Of a stretch of 64,000 bases of DNA, positions 42,146 to 49,910 are shown one piece after another (position 1 is the stretch's first letter; the number at the start of each line of letters is the position of its first letter). The position numbers and the translations under genes are program-made. The notes beneath the pieces are model-generated. The model made no database searches. It had not been told where the DNA came from and saw nothing but the letters and a program-made list of their open reading frames with translations. Origin of the DNA: Pseudomonas serbica (GTDB taxonomy: Bacteria; Pseudomonadota; Gammaproteobacteria; Pseudomonadales; Pseudomonadaceae). The stretch is from contig NZ_JAQIYM010000019.1 of assembly GCF_028823535.1 (NCBI RefSeq), forward strand, positions 1 to 64,000, written 5' to 3'.

Positions 42146-43046
42146 GGGGTTTGCGCAAGGCCTTGCTTTGTGATCGCGCGATCTGCTGCTGCGCCAGGCC
42201 GATGAAGGCGCTCATGGCCGAGGTGATCATCGTGTCGTTGCGGCGGATGAACACCGTGGAGACATTGGCGAATTCCGGCGGCAGGGTGTGGCAGCGGATG
42301 GCGTGGCGCACGCTGCAGTTTTCCGCGATGGCCTTGGGCAGCAGGGTCACGCCCATGCCCGCCGCCACACACGAGAGGATGCCGTCGAGGGTGCCCAGCT
42401 CCATGATCTGGTTCGGCACCAGGCCCACCTGGTAGAACCAGTTTTCCAGGGTCGAGCGATAGAAACAGCCGGTGCGGAACACCAGCACGGTCTGCTGGGG
42501 CATTTTCTCGATCAGCGCGGCCAGCGTTTCGAACTGGTTGCTACTGACCAGCACCAGCTCTTCTGAAAACACTTCTTCCTGGGCCAGTGCCGAGTTCTGG
42601 TGGAAGCCGCCGACGAAGGCGCCGTCGAGGCGATGGGCTTCAATCGCCTTGATCAACTCGACCGTGGTGCCGGTCAGCAACGACAACTGCACTTGCGGAT
42701 ACTGCTCGCGGTACCGGGTCAGCACTTGCGGCAAGCGGATGGCGGCGGTGGTTTCCATCGAGCCCAAGCGCAGCAACCCTGACGGGCTGCCGGTGTCCAT
42801 CAGGGCACTGCGGCTCTCGTCGGTCAGTTGCAGGATGCGCCGCGCGTAGCCGAGGAACGTCTCGCCCGCCGATGTCAGCACCACCCCGGACTTCTTGCGG
42901 ATGAACAGCTCGCGATTGAGTTCGGCTTCCAGTTCCTTGACGCGCATGGTGACGTTGGACTGCACCGTATTAACCTGCAACGCGGCGGCGGTGAAGCTGC
43001 CCAGTTCGGCCACGGCGCAGAAAATCTTCAATTGGCGCATTTCCAT
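42141..43046 (-). CDS. LysR-family regulator, divergent from the MOSC gene
   Basis: A 301-residue LysR regulator. HTH begins MEMRQLKIFCAVAELGSFTA with the recognition region NTVQSNVTMRVKELEAEL, and the effector domain ends in GMGVTLLPKAIAE. ATG 43046 is preferred to the GTG 12 bases upstream. Similar in sequence to the LysR at 37344..38231. Upstream there is an inverted repeat AAAGTGAT-N17-ATCACTTT, which looks like its own operator, facing the MOSC protein and the nitronate/semialdehyde genes. Confidence 0.88.
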   Translation of the reverse strand: MEMRQLKIFCAVAELGSFTAAALQVNTVQSNVTMRVKELEAELNRELFIRKKSGVVLTSAGETFLGYARRILQLTDESRSALMDTGSPSGLLRLGSMETTAAIRLPQVLTRYREQYPQVQLSLLTGTTVELIKAIEAHRLDGAFVGGFHQNSALAQEEVFSEELVLVSSNQFETLAALIEKMPQQTVLVFRTGCFYRSTLENWFYQVGLVPNQIMELGTLDGILSCVAAGMGVTLLPKAIAENCSVRHAIRCHTLPPEFANVSTVFIRRNDTMITSAMSAFIGLAQQQIARSQSKALRKPL

Positions 43047-43067
43047 GATCGTCACCACCCATCTTTA

Positions 43068-43128
43068 AAAGTGATTGTTGACATGCTTAACGATCACTTT
43101 ACGGGCTTTTCCGCTGATTAGTAAAGTG
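43068..43128. promoter_or_regulatory. Inverted repeats in the LysR-MOSC divergent region
   Basis: AAAGTGAT (43068-43075) pairs with ATCACTTT (43093-43100). The same right arm, read as CACTTTAC (43095-43102), also pairs with GTAAAGTG (43121-43128). Three half-sites of one motif in 60 bp is typical of LysR regulatory and activation sites. The middle segment GCTTAACGATCACTTTAC is a weak relative of the boxes at 38354 and 43837. Confidence 0.5.
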
Positions 43129-43162
43129 GCCGTATCCAAGTAACTGAACGCGGTTTAAACCC

Positions 43163-43828
43163 ATGACACTGACTTCGAAAATCGACCATGTCTTCGCTGG
43201 AGGCCTGGGGGTATTGCAACCCGAAGGGCAGCGCACCGGCATCTTCAAGCAACGCCGCGCCGGCCCCGTGCGCGTGGAGTTGCAAGGGATCGTCGGCGAC
43301 CAGCACGGCGACACCCGGGTGCACGGTGGCCCGGAAAAGGCCGTGCACCAGTATGCGGCGCAAAACTACCCGCGGCTGGCGCAGGCCTTTGTGCCCAGTG
43401 CCGGGCAACTGGTGGCGGGGAGCCTGGGGGAGAACATTTCCGCGTTCGGGCTCTCGGAACTCAACGTGCACATCGGCGACGTGTTCCGTATCGGCAGCAG
43501 CGTGTTGCAGGTCTCCCAACCGCGCAGCCCGTGCTGGAAGATCAACCATCGTTTTGACGCCGAGCACCTGTCGATGTTCGTCGCCCGGGAGCGGATCACC
43601 GGTTGGTATTACCGGGTACTCGAGCCGGGTTTGATGGAAGCGGGGGACCGAATCGAGTTGCTGGAACGCCACGACGAACGCTTTTCCATCGACCAGTTCT
43701 GGCAGGTGCAGTTGTCGCACCGGCCGGTGATCGACGATTTGCTGGCACTGGCAGCGACCCATGGCCTGGCCGCGGACTGGAAGCGCCGCCTGGGTGAGCG
43801 GGCAAAATGGTTGCTTCATAAAATGTGA
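43163..43828 (+). CDS. MOSC-domain protein (YiiM-like)
   Basis: A 221-residue protein of the MOSC (molybdenum cofactor sulfurase C-terminal) family, close in length and layout to YiiM. Landmarks: GIVGDQHGDTRVHGGPEKAVH, GSLGENISAFGL and the conserved Cys in SQPRSPCWKI that would ligate molybdenum. YiiM/YcbX-type proteins reduce N-hydroxylated compounds. In a cluster with nitronate-oxidising enzymes, a role in handling hydroxylamino or nitro by-products is plausible. Divergent from the LysR gene at 42141..43046. Confidence 0.85.
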   Translation: MTLTSKIDHVFAGGLGVLQPEGQRTGIFKQRRAGPVRVELQGIVGDQHGDTRVHGGPEKAVHQYAAQNYPRLAQAFVPSAGQLVAGSLGENISAFGLSELNVHIGDVFRIGSSVLQVSQPRSPCWKINHRFDAEHLSMFVARERITGWYYRVLEPGLMEAGDRIELLERHDERFSIDQFWQVQLSHRPVIDDLLALAATHGLAADWKRRLGERAKWLLHKM

Positions 43829-43836
43829 TCCTTAAG

Positions 43837-43865
43837 ATCATTAATCATCATTTTACATGATTTAT
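43837..43865. promoter_or_regulatory. Conserved AT-rich box 2 (shared with 38354-38383)
   Basis: Begins ATCATTAATCATCATTTTAC and continues ATGATTTAT. It differs from box 1 at one position in the first 20 bases. It precedes the semialdehyde dehydrogenase gene and suggests common control with the symporter unit 5.5 kb upstream. Confidence 0.6.
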
Positions 43866-43958
43866 CGGCGGACCTACCTTGGCCGTGTCGGGAGCGCTCA
43901 ACAGCCCCCGACCTGACAACAAGAGATGGCTCTTATCCACCACCAGGGGACACCCGCC

Positions 43959-45476
43959 ATGAGCACCCAGCCTGCAGACATCGCACATTACATTCACGGT
44001 CGCCCGACACCAGGGACTTCCAGTCGTTCGCAGTCCGTCACCAATCCCGCCACCGGTTCGGTGATCGGCAAGGTGGCCCTGGCCAACGCCGCTGACGTTG
44101 ACGCCGCGGTGCAGTCGGCCGCCGCCGCATTTCCAGCCTGGTCGGCGACGCCGCCGCTGCGCCGCGCGCGCATCCTGTTCAAGTTCCTCGCGCTGCTCAA
44201 TGAGCACCGCGACACCCTGGCGCGGATGATCACCACCGAACATGGCAAGGTCTTCACCGATGCCCAGGGCGAAGTGACGCGTGGCATCGAGGTCGTCGAG
44301 TTCGCCTGTGGCATCCCGCAACTGCTCAAGGGCGACTACACCGAGCAGGTCTCGACCAACATCGACAACTGGACAATGCGCCAGTCCCTGGGCGTGGTGG
44401 CCGGTATCACACCGTTCAACTTCCCGGTGATGGTGCCAATGTGGATGTTCCCGGTGGCCATCGCCTGTGGTAACACCTTCGTGCTCAAGCCAAGCCCGAT
44501 CGACCCTTCACCGGCGCTGCTGATCGCCGAGCTGTTCAAGGAAGCCGGGCTGCCGGACGGTGTGTTCAATGTGGTGCAAGGCGACAAGGAAGCCGTGGAT
44601 GCCTTGCTCGATCACCCTGAAGTCAAGGCCGTGAGCTTTGTCGGCTCGACGCCGATCGCCAACTACATCTATGAGACCGGAGCCCGCCGCGGCAAGCGCG
44701 TGCAGGCACTGGGCGGGGCGAAGAACCACATGGTGGTGATGCCCGATGCCGACGTCGACCAAGTGGTCGACGCGCTGATCGGCGCGGCGTTCGGCTCTGC
44801 TGGCGAGCGCTGCATGGCGATCTCGGTCGCGGTGTTTGTCGGCGATGTGGCCGACAAAGTACTGCCGAAACTGGTGGAGCGCACGCGCACGATGAAGATC
44901 CTCGAGGGCATGAACCTGGCCGCCGAAATGGGCCCGATCGTCTCGCAAGCGGCGCATCAGCGCATCACTGGCTACATCGAACAAGGCATCGACGAAGGCG
45001 CGCAGATGTTGGTCGACGGCCGTGGCTTTGATGGCTCGCAGGCCGGTGCCGACTGCGCCGGCGGCTTCTGGCTCGGTGGCACGGTGTTCGACCATGTCAC
45101 CCCCGAGATGAAGATCTACAAGGAAGAAATCTTCGGACCGGTGCTGGCGTGCATGCGCGTCAAGGACTTTGCCGCGGCGGTCGATCTGGTCAACGCCCAT
45201 GAGTTCGGCAACGGCACGGCGTGCTACACCCGCGACGGTCACATCGCCCGCGAATTCGCCAGCCGCATCCAGGTGGGTATGGTCGGCATCAACGTGCCGA
45301 TTCCGGTACCGATGGCGTGGCACGGTTTTGGGGGCTGGAAGCGTTCGTTGTTCGGTGACATGCACGCCTACGGCGAAGAGGGTGTGCGCTTCTACACCAG
45401 GCAGAAGTCGGTCATGCAGCGCTGGCCGAACAGCATTGCCAAGGGCGCCGAGTTTGCCATGCCGACCTCAAAGTAG
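43959..45476 (+). CDS. mmsA: CoA-acylating (methyl)malonate-semialdehyde dehydrogenase
   Basis: A 505-residue aldehyde dehydrogenase of the CoA-dependent MmsA class. It converts malonate semialdehyde to acetyl-CoA and CO2 (or methylmalonate semialdehyde to propionyl-CoA). The class-specific features are GVVAGITPFNFPVMVPMWMF, LGGAKNHMVVMPDAD and the nucleophilic Cys in SAGERCMAISVAVF. ATG 43959 is the family-like start; ATG 43926 would add 11 residues. Usual mmsA genes sit with valine or inositol genes; here it sits between nitronate monooxygenases, which points to malonate semialdehyde derived from propionate 3-nitronate. Confidence 0.9.
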   Translation: MSTQPADIAHYIHGRPTPGTSSRSQSVTNPATGSVIGKVALANAADVDAAVQSAAAAFPAWSATPPLRRARILFKFLALLNEHRDTLARMITTEHGKVFTDAQGEVTRGIEVVEFACGIPQLLKGDYTEQVSTNIDNWTMRQSLGVVAGITPFNFPVMVPMWMFPVAIACGNTFVLKPSPIDPSPALLIAELFKEAGLPDGVFNVVQGDKEAVDALLDHPEVKAVSFVGSTPIANYIYETGARRGKRVQALGGAKNHMVVMPDADVDQVVDALIGAAFGSAGERCMAISVAVFVGDVADKVLPKLVERTRTMKILEGMNLAAEMGPIVSQAAHQRITGYIEQGIDEGAQMLVDGRGFDGSQAGADCAGGFWLGGTVFDHVTPEMKIYKEEIFGPVLACMRVKDFAAAVDLVNAHEFGNGTACYTRDGHIAREFASRIQVGMVGINVPIPVPMAWHGFGGWKRSLFGDMHAYGEEGVRFYTRQKSVMQRWPNSIAKGAEFAMPTSK

Positions 45477-45568
45477 CGGTTTACGCTTTCGGGCCGCTGG
45501 ACAGCGTGCAAGCGCCGGCTCGCACGCTGTCCAGCGTTCGCTTTCATTCATCAGGTTCAGGTGCTGCC

Positions 45569-46618
45569 ATGTCCAATCCTCTGTTGTCCCTTTTGAACAT
45601 CGAACGGCCGATCATTCAATCGCCGATGGTAGGCGTTTCCACCCCCAGTCTCGCGGCGGCGGTGTCCAATGCCGGCGGGTTGGGTTCCATCGGCATTGGC
45701 GCGAGCAGTGTCGAGCAGGCGCAGGCCATGCTGCGCGAGACGGCGGCACAGACCGGCAAACCCTTCAATGTGAATGTGTTCTGTCACCAACCCGCTGTTC
45801 GGGACGTCGCGCGGGAATCGCAATGGCTGCAATCGCTGGCTGGTTTTTTCGACGAATTTGGCGCCGAGGCGCCCGTTTCGTTGCGGGAAATCTACACCTC
45901 GTTTGTCGAGGATGCCGGGATGCTGCAGATGCTGCTGGAAGAAAAACCGGCGGTGGTGAGCTTCCATTTCGGCCTGCCTGCGCAACCGGCCATCGATGCA
46001 CTCAAGGCCGCCGGCATCCTGCTGCTGTGTTCCGTGACCAGCCTGGTCGAAGCGCTGGCGGCTGAGCAGGCGGGAGTGCATGCACTGGTGGCTCAGGGGT
46101 ACGAGGCGGGTGGGCATCGCGGGGTTTTCGATCCGCAGCAGGACTTGCAGATGGGCACCCTGGCCCTGGTGCGTGTACTGGCCCAGGCCTGCCGCCTGCC
46201 GGTGATTGCCGCGGGCGGTATCATGGACGGTGCGGGCATCAACGCCGTCATCGCGTTGGGCGCCAGTGCCGCGCAACTGGGCACGGCGTTCATTCTCTGC
46301 CCGGAGTCGTCCGCGAACGGCGCTTATCGCGAAGCGCTCAAAGGGCCACGCGCGCACCAGACGCGCGTCACGAGTGTCATTTCCGGCCGCCCGGCCCGGG
46401 GCATGGTCAATCGCAACTTCACCAGCCTCGAGGTGGCAGGCATCGAATTGCCGGACTACCCGCTCACCTATGACGCCAACAAGGCACTCAATGCCGCCGC
46501 GGCGGCCCGGGCGAATACCGATTTTGCCGTGCAATGGGCCGGGCAGGGGGCACCGCTGGCGCGGGAGTTGCCGGCTGCCGCGTTGGTGGAGCTGCTGGCG
46601 GCCGAGATGAAATCCTGA
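45569..46618 (+). CDS. Class I nitronate monooxygenase (propionate-3-nitronate type), second copy
   Basis: A 349-residue FMN enzyme. It carries the class I nitronate monooxygenase pattern: QSPMVGVSTPSLAAAVSNAG, FNVNVFCHQPA, VVSFHFGLP, the catalytic His in GYEAGGHRGVF, and AAGGIMDGAGINAVIALGA. It closely resembles, as far as I recall, the P. aeruginosa enzyme that oxidises propionate 3-nitronate to malonate semialdehyde with release of nitrite/nitrate. AGGTG lies 5 bases before ATG 45569; 92 bases follow the mmsA stop, so co-transcription is likely. The product feeds straight into MmsA. Confidence 0.88.
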   Translation: MSNPLLSLLNIERPIIQSPMVGVSTPSLAAAVSNAGGLGSIGIGASSVEQAQAMLRETAAQTGKPFNVNVFCHQPAVRDVARESQWLQSLAGFFDEFGAEAPVSLREIYTSFVEDAGMLQMLLEEKPAVVSFHFGLPAQPAIDALKAAGILLLCSVTSLVEALAAEQAGVHALVAQGYEAGGHRGVFDPQQDLQMGTLALVRVLAQACRLPVIAAGGIMDGAGINAVIALGASAAQLGTAFILCPESSANGAYREALKGPRAHQTRVTSVISGRPARGMVNRNFTSLEVAGIELPDYPLTYDANKALNAAAAARANTDFAVQWAGQGAPLARELPAAALVELLAAEMKS

Positions 46619-46686
46619 GTGCAGTCCTGTCACGGTTTTGTTGTAACTTGGGCGACAGGATTGAATCGGTTTCCCAAGGATTAACC

Positions 46687-47241
46687 ATGACATTGACGTG
46701 CGAAAGGTTGGTCGACATCGCGATGACCAACTCCATCAATGCTGAATTGATTTCAAGCTTGCCCGGACTCGGCCTGGATCAATGCATGCTCACGGCAGGC
46801 TGCCTGTTCCAGGCGGTATGGAATGAAAGGGCGCAGCGCGATACTGGCTGGGGCGTGAAGGATTACGACGTTTTCTACTTTGATACAGACCTGTCCTGGG
46901 AGGCCGAGAACGAGGTCATCCAGCGGGCTCGATCGCTGTTCCAGGACCTTGGAGTCAACGTCGAATTTAAGAATCAGGCACGCGTGCACCTTTGGTACGG
47001 CCAGCGCTTTGGCGGGACTTACCCCAGGCTTGAGTCGGCCAGGGACGGGGTTGATCGTTATCTGGTGGCGGGCACCTGCATCGGCCTGGATGTCGCCAGC
47101 GGCGAGGTCTATGCCCCCTATGGCCTGGCGGATGTCGACCAGGGCGTGTTGCGCATCAATCCGGCAAACCCCAGGCCTGAGCTGTTCGAGCAGAAGGCGA
47201 AAAGTTATCAGGAACGCTGGCCATGGTTGAGGATTATGTAA
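46687..47241 (+). CDS. Nucleotidyltransferase-like protein (DUF925/NTP_transf_6 type)
   Basis: A 184-residue protein with the family core VWNERAQRDTGWGVKDYDVF followed by YFDTDLSWEAENEVI, the acidic strand typical of this nucleotidyltransferase-like family, and WYGQRFGG. AAGGATTAACC precedes ATG 46687. The open frame extends into the upstream monooxygenase and is rejected. No known substrate; it appears to be a single-gene unit. Confidence 0.75.
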   Translation: MTLTCERLVDIAMTNSINAELISSLPGLGLDQCMLTAGCLFQAVWNERAQRDTGWGVKDYDVFYFDTDLSWEAENEVIQRARSLFQDLGVNVEFKNQARVHLWYGQRFGGTYPRLESARDGVDRYLVAGTCIGLDVASGEVYAPYGLADVDQGVLRINPANPRPELFEQKAKSYQERWPWLRIM

Positions 47242-47253
47242 GACAAAGCGCCC

Positions 47254-47339
47254 CTGTAGGAGCTGGCTTGCCAGCGATGGGGCCCGAAAGGTCAATTCAC
47301 CCTTCGAGGCCGCCTTCGCTGGCAAGCCAGCTCCTACAG
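47254..47339. repeat. REPIN-like perfect inverted repeat
   Basis: Two perfect 24-bp complementary arms (47254-47277 and 47316-47339) beginning CTGTAGGAGCTGGCTTGCCA, separated by 38 bp. Shares its arm sequence with the element at 42062-42145 and, in the first eight bases, with the hairpin at 51162. Confidence 0.85.
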
Positions 47340-47370
47340 TTTTTTGCGCAGGGCGTTGGACGACTCGCCG

Positions 47371-47577
47371 TCAGGCTATGAAGGCCGACGTCTGCACAAG
47401 GTTGTTATCCTGGGCCGCAGCGACGAGGTGCAAAGGCACATGCGGTTGCTCGGCGGGGGTGACAATTTCAAAGCTTCCAACAATATGAAGCTGTCGCTCG
47501 CTCAGTCCGGTCGACTCTTGTTCCTTTGCCTTAGCCATTCTCGCGTGGTTCGCTGCGATTTCGTTGAGAGTTGACAC
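47371..47577 (-). CDS. Hypothetical small protein, GTG start
   Basis: A 68-residue ORF: a polar, helical N-terminal half (STLNEIAANHARMAKAKEQE) and a C-terminal strand-like half (RQLHIVGSFEIVTP). GTG at 47577 is preceded by CCGGAGATGTAAC, a good ribosome binding site with 7-base spacing, which is the main reason to accept it. The longer open frame to 47688 has no comparable start. No family recognised. Downstream lies only the REPIN-like repeat. Confidence 0.45.
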   Translation of the reverse strand: MSTLNEIAANHARMAKAKEQESTGLSERQLHIVGSFEIVTPAEQPHVPLHLVAAAQDNNLVQTSAFIA

Positions 47578-47636
47578 GTTACATCTCCGGTGACTGACCA
47601 AGCGTATTGCTGGAGTCCTTAAGCGTTGATTGGATG

Positions 47637-47670
47637 GCCGTCGCGTCAGTTTTATGTCGTTCGCGACGGC
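47637..47670. terminator. Hairpin downstream of the outer-membrane protein gene
   Basis: GCCGTCGCG (47637-47645) pairs perfectly with CGCGACGGC (47662-47670) across a 16-base T-rich loop. It lies about 100 bases after the minus-strand outer-membrane gene; no T-run follows, so it is at best a weak terminator. Confidence 0.3.
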
Positions 47671-47768
47671 TAACGCGGGCCGGTGCAATCCTTACGCCAG
47701 ACAAGGCCAGGATTTTCTGCGGCGATATCATTTGCGACGAAAGGTTATGGGCAAGGTTTGGCATCGGG

Positions 47769-48515
47769 TCAAAACACGATGCCAATCTTTGCGCCGTACT
47801 CGTCTCGGGTCTGTTTGTCGAAGTCGGTAAACTGAAACTGACCGTCCGTTTCATATTCGTACCGGTTGAAGTAAAGGCTTGCAATCACGGGAACCGACCC
47901 TTGCTGGTTGAACAGCCAACTCAGCTCTACAAAAGGATTGGTGGTGTCTTCAAGGTCCAGCTCCTGACTCCCTACATCATTGATTTCCAACTGCGAGTCG
48001 CCGTCAATAACTTGCCGAACACCTGCTTCCAGGCGCAAAGTCGAATTGCTGAAGGCGTGGTTGTAGCCCAGCGTTAATTTAGCGAAGGGGGTGCGATTGG
48101 TGAGGTTTATGTCGTACTTGTTAAAGTCCGGGTCATAACGGTTCCATTTATAGCCAGCTCCGATCAAAACGTCTAAAAAATTCTCGGTATCCAAGGCCAG
48201 CCTCCAGCCAAGGTCCAGGTCGGCCTGGCCATCGCTGACGCGCTGATGCTTTTCTTCTGAGTACTGACCGGTGATTTCCGCTTGATACACAAGGCCGGCC
48301 CCGCCGGTCATCTTGTTGCCGAAGTTCAGGAACAGTCCCGCCTCCGGGATATGCTCTGTACTGGTGGTTCCACTACCGGTGAACTCCAGTTCGCTATAAC
48401 TCCCCAACAGGCCGACGGCAAAAACAGGTGCTTGGGAAGGTGTTGCGCAAGTGATTGGCGGGGCGAGGCCCGCAAGCAGGGAAGTGACAACAGCAGCAAG
48501 ACTGGTTCTATTCAT
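47769..48515 (-). CDS. Putative outer-membrane beta-barrel protein
   Basis: A 248-residue exported protein: signal peptide MNRTSLAAVVTSLLAGLAPP ending near TCA, then alternating amphipathic strands (FAKLTLGYNHAFSNSTLRLE, FVELSWLFNQQGSVPVIASL) and a C-terminal Phe in AKIGIVF, the barrel-assembly signal. Size fits an 8-10-stranded porin-like or autotransporter-like barrel. No family name recognised. Lower GC than neighbours. Divergent from nspC across a 270-bp gap. Confidence 0.65.
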   Translation of the reverse strand: MNRTSLAAVVTSLLAGLAPPITCATPSQAPVFAVGLLGSYSELEFTGSGTTSTEHIPEAGLFLNFGNKMTGGAGLVYQAEITGQYSEEKHQRVSDGQADLDLGWRLALDTENFLDVLIGAGYKWNRYDPDFNKYDINLTNRTPFAKLTLGYNHAFSNSTLRLEAGVRQVIDGDSQLEINDVGSQELDLEDTTNPFVELSWLFNQQGSVPVIASLYFNRYEYETDGQFQFTDFDKQTRDEYGAKIGIVF

Positions 48516-48785
48516 GAGAACTCCATCAGCGCGTTACTGGTCCGTAGTGGACCTGTCACTAACAACAATAGTCGGTTTTGGTGCGGCGTTAGACCGGTCG
48601 TCGGCGTGAACGAAAAAAAGATGGCATTTCGCCTTGACGTCATCTTTCTGTCGCCTGCCTATGCGATTTTGCAGGGTCGTAAAGGGAATCCTGTCCGACG
48701 AACTGTGCTTCTGCTCTTTCGATCTGTGCCCAGTGCGGGCACAATGCGCATCCTTTTTTTGGCTGGCCTTGCCGGAGGCCTCGAA
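48516..48785. other. Divergent intergenic region before nspC
   Basis: A 270-bp gap between the outer-membrane gene and nspC. It contains a GTGCCC-AGTGC-GGGCAC hairpin (about 48726-48742) followed by a T7 run at about 48754, which could act as an attenuator or terminator in front of nspC. The frame of nspC stays open through the whole gap, but the GGAGG before ATG 48786 fixes the start. Confidence 0.35.
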
Positions 48786-49883
48786 ATGATCAAAACGCCG
48801 TACTACCTCATCGACAAGCAAAAGCTGCTGGGCAACATGGAAAAGATTGCCTACGTGCGCGAACAGTCCGGGGCCAAGGCCCTGCTGGCGCTCAAGTGCT
48901 TCGCCACCTGGTCGGTGTTTGACCTGATGCAGCAGTACATGGATGGCACCACGTCGTCGTCGCTCTACGAGCTCAAGCTCGGCCGGCAGAAGTTCGCGGG
49001 CGAGACTCACGCCTACAGCGTCGCCTGGGCCGATGACGAAATCGAGGAGATGCTCGACAACTGCGACAAGATCATCTTCAACTCCATCGGCCAATTGCAG
49101 CGCTACACTGAAGCCTCTGCAGGCAAGGTCCGTGGCCTGCGGGTCAACCCGCAGGTGAGCAGCTCCGATTACCTGCTGGCCGACCCGGCACGGCCTTTCA
49201 GCCGCCTGGGCGAGTGGGACCCGGTGAAGATCGAGCAGGTCATCGAGCAGATCTCCGGCTTCATGTTCCACAACAACTGCGAGAACGGCGACTTCGGCCT
49301 GTTCGACCAGATGCTGTGCACCATCGAAGAGCGTTTCGGCCACCTGCTGCACAAGGTCGAGTGGGTCAGCCTCGGTGGCGGCATTCACTTCACCGGTGAA
49401 GGCTACGCACTGGATGAATTCTGCGCGCGTCTCAAGGCGTTCTCGCAGAAGTACGGCGTGCAGGTTTACCTGGAGCCAGGCGAAGCGGCCATCACCCAGA
49501 GTGCGTCGCTGGAAGTCACCGTGCTCGACACCCTCTACAACGGCAAGCACCTGGCGGTCGTGGACAGTTCCATCGAAGCGCACATGCTCGATCTTTTGAT
49601 CTACCGCCTGAACGCCAAGCTGGCCCCAAGCGAGGGTGAGCACACCTACATGGTGTGCGGCAAATCCTGCCTGGCCGGCGATATTTTCGGTGAGTACCAG
49701 TTTGATCGTCCGCTGGCCATCGGCGACCGCCTGTCGTTCGTTGACGCCGCTGGCTACACCATGGTCAAGAAGAACTGGTTCAACGGCCTTAAAATGCCGT
49801 CCATCGTAGTGAAACAACTCGACGGTACTGTCGAGGTGGTTCGTGAGTTCGGTTACAACGACTATATGTCCAGCCTCTCGTAA
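48786..49883 (+). CDS. nspC: Carboxynorspermidine decarboxylase
   Basis: A 365-residue PLP-dependent decarboxylase of the alanine-racemase-fold III group. It converts carboxynorspermidine (or carboxyspermidine) to norspermidine (or spermidine). Landmarks: MIKTPYYLIDKQKLLGNMEK, the PLP Lys in KALLALKCFATWSVF, SSSLYELKLG, the HNNCENGDF loop, EPGEAAI and the C-terminal CGKSCLAGDIFGEY. GGAGG lies 7 bases before ATG 48786. It is followed after 27 bases by the matching dehydrogenase. The pair makes polyamines by the carboxy-intermediate route. Confidence 0.93.
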   Translation: MIKTPYYLIDKQKLLGNMEKIAYVREQSGAKALLALKCFATWSVFDLMQQYMDGTTSSSLYELKLGRQKFAGETHAYSVAWADDEIEEMLDNCDKIIFNSIGQLQRYTEASAGKVRGLRVNPQVSSSDYLLADPARPFSRLGEWDPVKIEQVIEQISGFMFHNNCENGDFGLFDQMLCTIEERFGHLLHKVEWVSLGGGIHFTGEGYALDEFCARLKAFSQKYGVQVYLEPGEAAITQSASLEVTVLDTLYNGKHLAVVDSSIEAHMLDLLIYRLNAKLAPSEGEHTYMVCGKSCLAGDIFGEYQFDRPLAIGDRLSFVDAAGYTMVKKNWFNGLKMPSIVVKQLDGTVEVVREFGYNDYMSSLS

Positions 49884-49910
49884 GCTGGCTGAGAAGGAGA
49901 GAGAGAAAAA

